Below are positions 1-11,022 of a DNA stretch of 64,000 bases, piece by piece. The first letter of the stretch is position 1. Each line of letters opens with the position of its first letter. The notes below the pieces were generated by a model, which searched no databases, was not told the DNA's origin, and saw nothing but the letters and a program-made list of their open reading frames with translations. Made by a program: the position numbers and the translations under genes. The stretch covers positions 60,727,901-60,791,900 of the forward strand of contig JAWZYU010000009.1 of the NCBI GenBank assembly GCA_038380435.1, in the 5' to 3' direction. The DNA comes from Ryuthela nishihirai. Lineage: Eukaryota; Arthropoda; Arachnida; Araneae; Heptathelidae.

Positions 1-380
1 GCAGGATGTTAAGTTTGCAAATGCACACATTGTTCAATCTTACGTTCACTGTTATTTTTTTATACTTTGGAAAGACATGAAAATGAAAAAAGTTTGACCT
101 ATTGAATGGATAAATGAATATTATATGTCATACACTTCTTTTACTCTGCTAGGTATTTAAATATTTTTGACATCTAGGTGCAGTCCGAAACTTATTTCAT
201 GATTCAGAAGTAAATACGACGGTAAATCACAAAGTAAGCTTCCCAGTTTGTTGCATGTGAAAAAAAAACAAACATCTGAAATTGTGCCACCACCTCATCT
301 TAGTACCAAATAGCGTCATTAAGTGGTAGCAGACATCATTTTCACACACCCGTACTGTGAGGTGCACACTGGGGACGAAC

Positions 381-815
381 ATGCCGAAAGTAACGCACAT
401 ATATACGAAACTGGAGATCCGAGCATTAATTCGGTTTGTGTGGGAGCAGAAGACCCAACCGGTGGAAATCCATCGACAATTTTCGCCGGTATACTTCTAG
501 GATATTCTATCAGTGCAACATGTGCAGATAGTGCCATGAGTCGAAAATGATCGTGTTAATATAGTAAATAAGGACAGAAGCACCTGGAAGAGCCACTTTT
601 CACCACCGCCATACAGTACAGATCTAGCATTGTCGAATTTTCACTTGTTTAGGAAGGTGAATAATCTCTAAGGAGGACGCTTTCCATTGAATGAATCCGT
701 CAAACAGGAAGTCAAAAAGTGACTTCAGGAGCAGAATGCATCCCCTATCGGTAAATCTTCGATCAACTGATATACGGTTACAGCAAGTGTCTCAACACGT
801 CTGGTGACTAAGGGA
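381..815 (+). pseudogene. mariner-family transposase remnant, internally deleted
   Basis: Reading from the ATG at 381, the peptide begins MPKVTHIYTKLEIRALIRF and continues WEQKTQPVEIHRQFS, which I recognise as the N-terminal helix-turn-helix region of mariner/GVQW-type transposases. After two in-frame stops the frame jumps to the C-terminal end of the same family: a HFSPPPYSTDLALSNFHLF stretch corresponds to the usual HPxYSPDLAPSDYHLF block, followed by RFPLNESVKQEVKK. The whole middle, with the first two catalytic aspartates, is missing, and the third catalytic Asp (SD in the family) reads SN here. Length is about 145 codons against about 340 normally. It is non-functional. I did not find clear inverted ends. 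Family assignment is from remembered motifs. Confidence 0.72.
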
Positions 816-869
816 AAACTAATATACCTGTGGGGACATTTCCTAGATAATTTTTTCAGTATAATTACC

Positions 870-2900
870 TAATCTGACAGATACGATATAGATAACCGTA
901 CTTTCCGACTTGCTTCGCATAAGGTGTGCAAAAATAACTGCCAGAAATTTTAGTGCGTATTGTAGCAGACTGTGCTGGAACTTTCCCATTGAGAAATATT
1001 TTTTGTGCATAAATAAACAACATTTGAAAATGTTCTCTCTGTCTATGGACAATTCTAATTGTCCTGTTTTGATAACGACAGCGATAAACCAGAAGATGCC
1101 TCCATTGCAGATGAATATTTCATGTGTGTTCACTTTTACTGAATTAAAATATATTCCATGTGTTAAAAGTGATGCATTCAATACCAAAGGCATTATGATA
1201 AGAATGCTAGTTATTAATGGGAAAAATCAATTTAAAATGGGAGAAGAATAAAGGGGAAGAAGTCGTCATACACGGGGATGCGTTCATGGAAAGAGCGGAG
1301 AAGGATTTGCAACGAAAGCCGAGAAAATTTCAATCAACTGTGACAATGGACTATGCGATTGGCTGTGAACAACATCATTCACAAATGTTTACGCTTACAT
1401 GCATATAAACTTCAGCTGTTGAACAAATTCGAGATCAACGGAACATCCATTTACAAGCCGTTCATTGTGCACGTGTTCCAATGAACCATTACATGTGCAG
1501 TAAGCTGGCAAGGAAATATGTCTTGTTAATTGGAGTGGCATGCAATAAGATTATAGGGAGAATCTCAAGTTTGTACATTTGCCGGAAATCGTTCTTCAGT
1601 CTACTGTTGCATTCGTAATCTATGCATTATGTTGAAGCATAGATGTATGTAATCAATTACAAGCATACGATCTGTTACAAATCTGGTAGAAGCTAATTTT
1701 CCTGAGACAGGATAAAAAGCTAACTCTAAGCACTTCGTACACACAAAAAAGCAACGAATAGCAGCATGCCTTCCATCTCAACAAATGCGAGATGATTTCT
1801 CGCTATTGGACTGGTGCAAAAGTACGCTTCGTACCTCATACCTTGGAGGCTGCCTAGCTCTTCTGAACACGTTACAATGGTTCCCATGTGTAAGTTATCG
1901 TTCAACTCTGTAGTATTCTAATAGTATTGCCAACAGTTCGTAGTTCGAAGTCCCAGTGAACTGGCTTTGAATGTAATATATGCACTAAGTATATGAGAAG
2001 CTCATAATATCGGAAAACTAGAAATTCAAACGCTTCAAGCCTATTAGGATATTGTATCAATTTTAGTTTATCAGTCTGTGTATGCATGATAACTCCAAAT
2101 CCAGAACAATCGAATTGCTTTCAATGCAGTAGGCGGAGAAGAGATTTAAATTCTAGAATGACCTGTTAAGTCACCAGTCCTAATTCGAAATGAACACGTT
2201 TGTAGCATCACGTAGATACCTCGTCAGCCAGGAACAATCACGCACTCTTAGGAATTAAACTGTCTGCCACTCTTTAAATGATCTTAGAATACCTTAGTCA
2301 ATATGAAATGATTGACGTATTGAAAACACTTCGAGAAACTTTAGAGTTACCGTATCCAAAACGTGTGAAGTAGTTAGAGATATAGAGTACATGTAATGAA
2401 ATGGCGATGCAATGAAGCTGGAAAAAATAAATTATTTATCTTAAACAATAAAGCGTACACTTTTTGATCTTGGCTGGGTTTAGTTTTTAGCTTCTGAACT
2501 CTAAATTGATAGCAAGTTTATTTGGTTTTAATTATTTTGTGATTCACAACCATTCTGATATTTTTATTGCGTTTCATTGTAACGAATTTGTTATACGAAT
2601 ATATTGAATAACTTCTTTACACCGACTTTTCATAAGCAATGTATTTGCACTTAAAACTCGGTTTTAAGAAAATTAGATATTGTGTTTCTCTCGTAGATTC
2701 TGTTAATAACACTCGATTACAGTTTGAAATCCTTACTCCTTCCATCTTTATCTTGCAAATATTAGTTCATATCGATCTTTTTAATTTGATACCTCACAAC
2801 TTTCTACTGACTGGAATATAAAGCCAAGCACCAGTACATCCCGTAACATTCTATCAAGATAAGATACTGTTTTCATTTTGTAGTCTGTCCGTAGTAGATA
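870..2900. other. AT-rich stretch without recognised gene
   Basis: Two overlapping antisense ORFs of about 115 codons lie at 843-1251, with shorter ones at 1217-1408, 1902-2087 and 2639-2821. None shows a domain, motif or composition I recognise, and they are of the length expected by chance in AT-rich DNA. No repeat structure stands out. Confidence 0.5.
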
Positions 2901-2904
2901 TCCA

Positions 2905-3282
2905 TTTTTACCTGTCTTCCTATTGCGTTTGGCTTTGACATTTGTCGGTTCTCGGTTTGTCGGTTGTCACGTTGTTCCACCATATCTTTCGAACGCGATG
3001 GAGAAACTTAATGATTTATGCGTCAAATGAAAGCTTGTGACGTGGGCAGTGTCGTAGACTATAGAAATTGAACCACCATGCCTTTTTGCCCCTTAAAAGA
3101 GCGGGAATGGAAAAAATAGAAATGTAACTTCAAAGGAAGATAGGGCGTCGATTTACCTGCTCAACAAAATTGCCAGCGCCCTGTCTTCCTTTAAAAGGAA
3201 TACGAACTCACTGACTGATTGCACTATCAATATGCTTTAGGGTTATAGTCTATATTTTAGGGCCTATAGGAAGATAGGTATT
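2905..3282. repeat. foldback region with four copies of a CCTGTCTTCC motif
   Basis: A CCTGTCTTCCTAT motif at about 2911-2923 has its near-perfect complement at about 3266-3279. Inside, a second pair (AAGGAAGATAGGGCG near 3134 and its complement near 3176-3191) forms a 15-bp stem with one mismatch. The motif therefore occurs four times in alternating orientation. This looks like a small non-autonomous foldback element. No target duplication was identified, and family is unknown. Confidence 0.4.
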
Positions 3283-3299
3283 TTTTTTTTAATTTTTTC

Positions 3300-3342
3300 A
3301 ATTTAGCTATATTATTTATTTATTTATTTATTTATTTGTTGT
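3300..3342. repeat. (ATTT)n microsatellite
   Basis: A short run of about six TTTA units, followed by TTGTTG repeats. Simple sequence only. Confidence 0.8.
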
Positions 3343-3564
3343 TGTTTTTGAGATAAAAACATTTTCTTTGGCTGAACAGGTATTGATCAAATGTTAGGGG
3401 TCATGTTTTATGAATCTCCAAATAGTTTTAATAGCATCCTCTAACCATGTGAAAATTTGTAAATGCCAACTTTCAAAGGAATACGATATATGCAATGGAT
3501 CTATGCAAACGATCTATACAAGGGATAAATAACGAATAACAAGACTCAGCTATGAAGCTAAATA

Positions 3565-5820
3565 CACTGGGCAACGCATTTTAATAAAAGTGATGCCTCT
3601 GAGATAAAAGTAGCCATTTTTTTAATGATTTCAAGGTGCTGAACACGAGTATGACAATGAAAATGCCAAATTGGCTACGATTTCTGAGAAATCCGCAATA
3701 GTTTCTTATATAATAGAGTGATACATACATATGGCATATATCGGTAAAACTCCGCTACTACTTCCGACATCGCTTTGCCTGTCTCTTGTACCACTGCTCA
3801 GGATCATCTCTGGCGAGCGTCCAACAGTAGTCAGCCAACATTCACGTAGACCAGTTTTCCTGGTATCTTTCTCCATCGTTGCAATGTCATGGAGAAAAAG
3901 TTCACCCAGCTCATCACTAACCATGCAACAGTTATCGGGAAAGAAATCTAAGTGTGAATGGAGAAAGTGGATCTTTAAGGACATATTGCAGCCAAGTTTG
4001 TGATACAGAGACGACATGTCTTTAACCAGTTTCTTGTAGTTGTCTGCCCTGACATTCCCGAGGAATTTAGTTGACACCAGATGAAACGTCGCCCAAGCCT
4101 TTTTCTCGTCACCCTGAAGCAGGTTGTCGAACATCTGGTCTCTGAACAGCTCACCGATCTGAGAACCCACAAAAATTTCCTCTTTAATTTTCGCTTCGCT
4201 GAGTCGAGTAAATTTGTCAGCCAAGTACTTGAAAGCAGTCCGGTCCATGGCTTTTACGAAGTTTTTCATCACACCGAGTTTGATGTGTATGGACAGTAGC
4301 AGAATTTTGTGCGTTTCTGCCAGTGCTGGGTGTTCCACATTCTTCTCTCCGACCTTCAGAGATTTCCTCTGAGGCCAGTTTCTCTTCATGTAGTGCAAAG
4401 TCTTTGCTCGACTATCCCATTCACATAATAAACAGCAGTACTTCGTATATCCCATCTGCAGACCCATCAACAGAGCCACTCACTACCTTCAGGTCATAAT
4501 AGAGATGCCAGCCATACTTGCTGTATTGAAGACAGTTAACAGCTGTTTCAGGCTGTAGGTTTCTTTCATGTAGACAGCGTGTCCGACCAGAATGGATGAG
4601 TAGTCGCCATTCTTGAGGGTCATGTTTGATTCCGAGTGCATTCATCAGGCCATCTACATCGGAGCAGAACACGAGATCATCTTCCTTTCTGAAGTAAGGT
4701 GCAAACTGCTCATGACGAGTTCGAAATGAAGTCACTCGGACATTTTCCTTGAGAAGATTCCATTGTTTAAATCTTGATCCAAGTAACTCTGATTTGGCTT
4801 TGGACAGCTCCAGATCGGAGCACTATCGTTCATTGTTTCTTTGGTGAGAATGCGTGGCGCAGATAACACACCGTGGCAGATGTATGGATCATCATTAGAC
4901 ACCAAAGGCTACAGAGAACCCGACGCCAGTTCGCCTCCCTCCTCATCGTCTGAATCGATGGAAAATTCTTTTGGAGGTTCGGGAACGGGTAGGCTTTCGC
5001 CATGCGGAACTGGTTGGAGAGCAGATTGTGCATTCGGATACGTTATTGTCCACTTCTTTTTCTTTGTGATACCTCCAGAAACAGGTGGAACCATGCAGAA
5101 GTAGCAGTTATTTGCGTGATTTCTTGGCTCTCTCCAAACCGTAGGAATAGCAAACGGTATCGCCACTTTTTCGCCTTTCAGCCACTTCGGAAGATTTCTT
5201 GCACACGTACTGGAACATATGTGTGTGGCCTAGGCCTTGTTCTGGTCCCCGATCTTGCATCCAAAATAAAATTCATACGTTGCTTTAACTATTGTAGTGA
5301 TGGCCCTTTTCTGGCTTGCAAACGTCATTTCCCCGCAAATGTAACAAAATGCATCTGTACTATTAACACAGTTACGAATCATCATTACTGCTGGATTAAA
5401 ACTGCAAGAATCACTTGTGTTGTACTTATGACTCGGGGATAAATGGGAGTCGCTCAAAAGACTTGCTCACCCTACGAGACGTCGCTTACAACTAACGATT
5501 GCATCATCTTTTGTCCGCGATCATAAAGCACGATGTCATGACTCAACTACATTGCATCAACTATAATACCTCTGGGGGTTGTGTGTATGGCGGGCTGATG
5601 CAATACAGCGCAATATGTTGGAATCTGGAGTTTAAAATACAGAGTTGCGAAATAGTTACCTACATACTCAATGCGGACTGATTTATACATGACCATCTCT
5701 GTCTCTCCTACTAAACAAGAACCTAATCGACAAATTTTATTGCCATTTTCGTGTTCAGCATCTCGAAATTAGTAAAGATTGGCTATTTTCATTTCAAAGT
5801 CTTTTGTGTGTTGCCCAGTG
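3565..5820 (-). mobile_element. 2.26-kb DNA transposon with CACTG-type inverted ends, carrying a gene of unknown function
   Basis: The first 11 bases at 3565 (CACTGGGCAAC) are exactly complementary to the last 11 bases ending at 5820. The similarity continues inward: roughly 57 bases of left arm (about 3610-3668) align at about 80% with the complement of about 5730-5790, including an identical block reading TGCTGAACACGA. The bases just outside are ATA on both sides (3562-3564 and 5821-5823), which would be a 3-bp target duplication. CACTG termini with a 3-bp duplication are known hallmarks of EnSpm/CACTA elements. The only long coding region between the arms is the broken gene at 3758-5457. 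Superfamily assignment is inference. Confidence 0.7.
3758..5457 (-). pseudogene. broken copy of a multi-copy arthropod gene of unknown function (possible CACTA-type transposase)
   Basis: Read leftward from an ATG at 5457, the pieces match a gene I remember as a repeated 'uncharacterized protein' in spiders, aphids, Hydra and fish. In order: NCVNSTDAFCYICGE, then CYFCMVPPVSGGITKKKKW, then EDDLVFCSDVDGLMNALG, then GYTKYCCLLCEWDSRAK, HIKLGVMKNFVKAMD, GCNMSLKIHFLHSHLDFF and ADYCWTLARD. Paired cysteines (CYIC, CYFC, CCLLC) suggest zinc binding. Breaks: a Trp codon became TAG at 5230-5232; there is a frame change near 4909; two more, with lost residues, lie between about 4590 and 4485; and another follows the MEK at about 3880, after which the family C-terminus runs in a different frame to a stop at 3758-3760. 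It lies between the inverted ends at 3565 and 5820. Function of the family is unknown to me. Confidence 0.75.
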
Positions 5821-5901
5821 ATATTAGAGGTCATTCTTCTGGGAAAGAAGTCAGTTAAGCCTGCAAGACTGCTGGAAGAATATTTTTAATTAACTTAATA
5901 T

Positions 5902-6216
5902 TTATTTCTTAATCGTTAAGAAAACTGCTGTATTAAAGAGAATAGGCAAAACAGCGTTATTTTGAAATGAAATAACAGATATCCTACTATTCCAAAATAT
6001 TTTAATGCCGAAGACCTGAAGTGATAACGACGTTCCACATTCTTGAAATTTCCCTGTATACAACAGTATTGATGCAGCAACTTGCTTACGGAAGTTTTCC
6101 TTGGACATACCAGTGGTCAAAGACTTGTTCCGAAACATTGACCATTTCACAAGACCCCATAAAAGGAAATCAAAGAAAGTTAATTCCGAATGAATGCCAG
6201 CCTGGCCAGTATGCAA
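5902..6216 (-). pseudogene. possible C-terminal scrap of a Tc1/mariner-type transposase
   Basis: The 104-codon frame starts HTGQAGIHSELTFFDFLLWG and continues VKWSMFRNKS...ENFRKQVAASI. The TxFDFxLWGxVK block resembles the region after the third catalytic residue in a group of Tc1/mariner-like transposases (usually SPDLTPLDFFLWGYVK). Nothing upstream in any frame extends the match, and no inverted ends were seen. The assignment rests on one motif. Confidence 0.4.
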
Positions 6217-6630
6217 ACCTTATTTTGAGAATGACTTTTATCTGAATAAATTATATTTCTAAAAATTTCCCTCTGCGACTTCTCTGAATCATATGTTCTA
6301 ATGCGTCATCCACCAGAAGAAATCCCTCCCACCTTTTTAATTATTTGTTCGCTTGGAAAATTGGCGAGTCTCGGTATAATACAGTTGTCTAGCTATTTTT
6401 ATATAATTAACTATAGCAAACTACTATTACACAGCTGAATTTAATAAATAAACTTAATGTTAATTTCATACATTTCAAATTTAAATGCAGTGGTAATGAT
6501 ACACAATAAATTGAATGTTTTTAATGCAATGAATATTTGAACAGTTGGCTGTAAACAATTGCACTTCGCTTGAGTGAGGTCTGAACCCTTGGTCTCCTGA
6601 TAGCATATCAAGTACCATGGACACTAATAT

Positions 6631-6860
6631 GGGGAGGTAGTGGCTCAGTCAATAGCGCACCAGGCTCGTAATCTACAGATCCCAGGTTAGAATGACATCT
6701 GGGTTACTATTGAGATTTATCTCCGCATAACGCCTACCCTGCCCTTGGTCAGTAGGGGCATCGATGGACTTGGAAAGGTCAATGTTTGTTGGATGAGACG
6801 TAAAAGCCATGATTCCGTGTGAGAGAAAGCCATAATCCTACACATAGAAATATCGGACAC
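6631..6860 (+). repeat. tRNA-derived SINE, family 1, diverged copy
   Basis: Starts with a tRNA-like head (A box TGGCTCAGTCAATAGCGC, weak B box), then the family body with the CTGCCC...GGTCAGTAGGGG and GATGGACTTGGAAAGG blocks seen in the intact copies at 10613 and 21146. It loses similarity near 6860, where a second copy in the opposite orientation begins. Confidence 0.75.
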
Positions 6861-6879
6861 TTGCAGAGATATTACTCTA

Positions 6880-7212
6880 GGTTGGGTTGTTTTACCTCTG
6901 AGCGGCACCTTTTTGTACACAATAGGCTAAATTTCCACTGTAACAGCTGCTGGGAGACAGATGGTAGCTTCTCGTCAAGTCCATCCAGCATGCTCTTTAA
7001 CGTGCACAGGGATGGCTCTCCCACACATGGGAGCACAGCTTAACGTCCCATTCCCCATTCGACGAACGGTGGCCTTTCGAAGCCCATCGGTATCCCCTAC
7101 TGACCATGGGCAAAGCGGGGAGTTGTGCGGAGATAAATATCGACGCTGGCCCTGCTGAAACTCGAAGATGGGAATTGCAGATTACGAGTCAGACGCACTA
7201 TTGATTTAGCCA
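6880..7212 (-). repeat. tRNA-derived SINE, family 1, minus-strand copy
   Basis: Begins with the reversed 3' end of the family (GGTTGGGTTGTTTTACCTC, GAGCGGCAC) and proceeds through the complement of the body (CAGATGGTAGC, GCCCATCGGTATCCCC, GGAGATAAATATC) to a decayed tRNA head near 7200. It lies head-to-head with the copy at 6631. Confidence 0.8.
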
Positions 7213-7214
7213 CC

Positions 7215-8324
7215 CACGCCCCATATTTCTCCAGGCTCACTACAACTATGCGTCAGATCTCTCAACCGGACACGGTTAGATCTAAGTAAGACCACCACAC
7301 CAAATTTGGAATCGAACGCTCAAGTACTCGAGGAACCACAGATACCGAAAATTCCTACCACCGATGACGTCACTCAGCGGAGTACAAGAAATGCATATCT
7401 GCCTGTTCTTTCCCCCGCCAGGAATATGATGATGATTACAGGCATGCCCGAAATCTTCATCATATTATACCAGGATCTAGAAAAAATTTATGGGCAACGC
7501 AATCAAGCCGGAAAATGGTAAAACGGGAGAGAGGGGGGCACGCGCTGTATTACCATTGCAGTGTAACGAGTTTTTATGAATTTCATGAAAAAATGCGTAA
7601 AATATCTATAATAAAGAAATGTCTATTCCGTATATAAAATCTAGGGTGCAGGCTCCTTTGTGTCCCCCTTGATCTTTCCCTGATTCTCGGTATTCTTCAG
7701 TTCATTGAGTCCAGAACTCAATTATGAAATTTTTTTAGTGTTACTTTTGATGATTTATGTCAATTGTACTAAAATAACTAATATAAGATCTGTGTACTGT
7801 AAAATAAAACGGAAATAAAATTATTATAACTTTAATATCTGAGAATAATGTTTTTCTACGTAGCAGTTTCAACAAACACTCTTGTGGCTTACTGGATAAG
7901 TATGCGGACAGCTCACCTAATTTCGAAACCATTAAGCATCCAGTCATTTGATTCAGCTCCTACTCGAAAGCAATCTTCAAACTGTTATTCATAGTTGGAA
8001 GATGTTCTTCAATTTCATTTTATTTTGTCGAGAACCTGTTCTTCCCAGACAGAAAACTTTGAAGGGCGCTGATATTTCCTTTTCCTACGAGACTAGCAAA
8101 CAAGTTGCTTCATCAGGGCATTGATTTTATTTCGCATATTCAACAAGTCACTGAAAATCCTTTCAAACAAAGAGTCTAACTCACTTAAAAGTGGGAATAT
8201 ATCCGCGAGGAAAGCCAATCACTAGAGCTGGAATGAATGGTCTATCATAAATAGCTATGCTACTGAACGTAGAACAAACAAACAAATACTGTACGTGTTG
8301 ATCGCTACACTATTTTACGAGGAA
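7215..8324. other. no recognised gene
   Basis: Short ORFs at 7306-7521 (+) and 7741-7947 (-) have no recognisable domain. A G-rich patch lies near 7528-7540. I see no structured repeat. Confidence 0.5.
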
Positions 8325-8560
8325 GATTCTCTCCATGCCCACGGTCAATGGGGGACACCAATGGGCTTGGAAAAGCCACCGTCCATCCAATGGGACGTTA
8401 AGACGTGGCGCCGTGTGAGGGAGAGTCATACCCTGTGCACGTTAAAGAACACGTTGGATGACCTTGATGGAAGAATACTATCTGTCTCCCAACAGCTGTT
8501 CCAGTGGGTCCCCTCCCCAAATCTTCTCTGAGCCTTCAGGATCCTTGTGACCTAGCCTTG
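8325..8560 (+). repeat. tRNA-derived SINE, family 1, 5'-truncated copy
   Basis: Enters in the body at the CCCACGGTCAATGGGGGAC block, without the tRNA head, and runs through GGGACGTTAAGACGTGG, CATACCCTGTGCACGTTAAA and CTGTCTCCCAACAGCTG to the CCTTGTGACCTAGCC block. About 80-85% similar by eye to the intact copy at 10613. Confidence 0.85.
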
Positions 8561-8773
8561 TGACATTTTTTGTCGAGTAGTATTTCTTGTTGAATATTAC
8601 AGTGTAATCATCCGCTATTAGGGTGTTCTTTCTGTTCTTGTATTGTCAGCGCATTCTTTAATGCAACATTGACAATCGATTTCTATTATTTCATAAACTG
8701 GTCCAATAACTGAAGAGTTATTCCGTAGGTATTCATTCTTCCACTGAAGGGTAAAATTAAATAATTTATTGTG

Positions 8774-8987
8774 CAGGGGTTCTTAAACTTTTCCAGATCC
8801 CGCAATCCTTACAGCGATGCGTGGAGGCCTCTCGCCCTCATCAATGCTCCTTGCATTCCCATTTACCATATCTCGTTCTCGTTTCTTGGTTTACTTTTGA
8901 AAATGAATAAAACATAAAAAACCGCTATCCAATTATTCCTCTTAGACATCTGAACCCCCTTCCAGCACTCCTGGTTTAGAATCCCTG
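8774..8987. mobile_element. hAT-type MITE, 214 bp
   Basis: The left end CAGGGGTTCTTAAAC and the complement of the right end (CAGGGATTCTAAACC) form imperfect terminal inverted repeats of the hAT style. The flanking octamers are TTATTGTG and TTCTAGTG, agreeing at 6 of 8 positions, consistent with an old 8-bp target duplication. No transposase coding is present. Confidence 0.6.
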
Positions 8988-9207
8988 TTCTAGTGCTATC
9001 TCTTTCCACCCATACTTGGTACGTGCAAGAAGATTTGTCATGCCAGAAATATTTGCAATCGAAAATCTCTAAACGCAGTCCAAAACATCTAATAATGCAG
9101 CCTCTTATACTTGTATCCCAAAACACCTACTCTGATCACGCGTCTTGCCCGAAGGCCTTTAAAATTAAATGTCATATTTTCAGTTCTGCGTGAAACTGTG
9201 ATTTGGA

Positions 9208-9581
9208 TTTTGGGTTGGGTTGTTTTACCTCTGAGCGGCACTTTTTCGCATACCATGGGCTAAATGGCCAGGTTATATGGACCCCGAAGGCTCAGAGAAG
9301 GTTAGGGGAGGAGACCCACAGGAACAGCTGTTGGGAGACAGATGGTAGCCTCCCGTCAAGGCCATCCAGCGTGTTCTTTAAAGTGCACAGAATATGGCTC
9401 TCCCGCACACGGCCTACGGCTTAACGTCCCATCCGACGGACGGCAGCCTTTTCAATCCCATCGGTGTCCCCTACTGACCGTGCCAAGCCCATCGGTGTCC
9501 CCTACTGACCATGGGCAGGGCGGGGAATTTTGAGGAGATAAATCTCAACGCTGACCCAGCTGGGACTCGAACCTCCGCCCC
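9208..9581 (-). repeat. tRNA-derived SINE, family 1, with 13-bp target duplication
   Basis: Minus-strand copy starting with the reversed 3' tail (GGGTTGGGTTGTTTTACC) and ending at the B box (complement of GGTTCGAGTCCCAGCTG); the outer tRNA half is lost. An identical 13-base sequence, ACTGTGATTTGGA, flanks it at 9195-9207 and 9582-9594. Inside, the block GCCCATCGGTGTCCCCTACT is duplicated in tandem (about 9456-9508). ORFs through here are SINE read-through, not genes. Confidence 0.9.
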
Positions 9582-9689
9582 ACTGTGATTTGGAAGAAGC
9601 AAATAATATAATTGTTTTGCCATCATATTTCATCACATTATAAATGCACGTTCTTTAGTTTCAGGGAGAAAATCTCGAATAATACCGTT

Positions 9690-10435
9690 ACGACAGATGA
9701 ACGTGCTGCAATGAACTTGTGAGTTGATGTTTCATTTTGATGCTCGCATATGTTCAGGGTGCCAATTACGTCACTAACCACTTCCAACAAACTTAACTTT
9801 AAAAAAATAAGCGATAAGGGAGTTGTAATTAGAAAAATTTGTTTGAAGGAAAACGTAGTTTGTTTTAGTCTGTGCGCTATAACAGAAAGAAGAAATGTTT
9901 TTATTTGATTTGTTCGCGTGAGGTTAAATAAGATTATTAGTGTGATCGTGTTAATAAACTAGTAAAGGAAAAGAAGAATTCATCTATTGAAGCGTGGTGA
10001 TCAACGTCTGAAAAGAATTGGTTCTGAGCAACCAGTATACTTAGCTGCAGTTTTGAAGTACTAAAACCTTAGAAAGAAGTCATTTGGTGTATAGTCATTT
10101 AGTTGCTTAGGAATTGGTAAGGTTATTCTCGATAGATTGCAGGTTTGTTCACAAATATGATTATGCCACTTATTAAATGATGTAAAAAGCCTTATTTTAT
10201 GCTTTGAGTGTAGATAGTAAGAATTATAGAGGAAAGAACTCTTTGTAGGAATATTAATAAGTACTAAGTTCTTCTGAAGATTTATTTTCCTACTAATATA
10301 GATTTATGTTAGTTGAGTTGAGTTTGTATAAAAGTTTTTATTCATACTTTTGTAATAAATTACGATATTTTAGAATTATAATTGTTAAATACTATTTATG
10401 AACTCACGCTCAGTTTCTATCCCTTAAATTCATAA
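9690..10435. repeat. dispersed repeat, partner of 58040-58590
   Basis: Both regions begin with an identical 21-base block (9691 and about 58045, containing GATGAACGTGCTGCA) and end with similar blocks (TTTTGTAATAAATT..., then ACGCTCAGT/ACGCTTAGT and ATTCATAACAATA/ATTTATAACAATA). In between only short islands match. The 58-kb copy directly follows a THAP exon; no THAP coding precedes this copy. Probably an old transposon-derived segment. Confidence 0.45.
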
Positions 10436-10612
10436 CAATACGAAGCTTCCCTCTTTTGGCAATTCAAAGACTTGTAGGGTTTGAAGTTATCAGTTTTTTT
10501 TCTAAAACTGATGCAGGAACATTGTTATTTTAATTAGCTTCAACTCAATTTGCACGTAAAACAAATATGAAGAATTTATCTTTGAAACAACATTATTTCT
10601 ACGTCAAGGAAG

Positions 10613-11010
10613 GAAGGGGCGGGGGTGGCTCAGTCGGTAGCGCGCCAGGTTCGTAATCTGTAGTTCCCAGGTTCGAGTCCCAGCTGGGTCAGCGTTGAGG
10701 TTTATCTCCGCAAAATTCCCCGCCCTGCCCACGGTCAGTAGGGGACACCGATGGGCTTGGAAAGGCCGCCGTCCGTCGGATGGGACGTTAAGCCGTGGCC
10801 CCGTGTGCGGGAGAGACATACCCTGTGCACGTTAAAGAACACGCTGGATGGCCTTGACGGGAGGCTACCATCTGTCTCCCAACAGCTGTTCCAGTGGGTC
10901 CCCACCCCCAACCTTCTCTGAGCCTTCGGGGTCCATGTGACCTGGCCATTTAGCCCATGGTGTGCAAAAAAGTGCCGCTCAGAGGTAAAACAACCCAACA
11001 CAACCCAACA
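10613..11010 (+). repeat. tRNA-derived SINE, family 1, full-length and young
   Basis: Best copy in the window. The head has Pol III promoter boxes: A box TGGCTCAGTCGGTAGCGCG and B box GGTTCGAGTCCC. The body follows, then the 3' end GTGCCGCTCAGAGG and a tail of AACCCAAC repeats. A perfect 12-bp target duplication, ACGTCAAGGAAG, flanks it at 10601-10612 and 11011-11022. It would be mobilised by a LINE partner that I cannot identify. The ORFs here, on the minus strand, are incidental. Confidence 0.93.
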
Positions 11011-11022
11011 ACGTCAAGGAAG

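Noticed and set aside
323..550. 75-codon plus ORF and 72-codon minus ORF
   Set aside because: They run in other frames through the mariner remnant at 381-815 and have no domain of their own.
3731..5442. Plus-strand ORFs of 72-146 codons at 3.7-5.4 kb
   Set aside because: Shadows of the minus-strand gene; the recognisable motifs are all on the other strand.
9203..9533. Overlapping plus-strand ORFs (LGCFTSERHFFA-type)
   Set aside because: They are read-through of the family 1 SINE. The same peptide recurs at other SINE copies.
10617..10690. Possible genuine tRNA gene
   Set aside because: A and B boxes are present, but the acceptor stem does not pair and the sequence continues into the SINE body; the same holds for 21146, 38233 and 45380.
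10604..11001. Minus-strand ORFs at the intact SINE
   Set aside because: Same SINE-derived peptide; no selection expected, and Pol III boxes explain the sequence.
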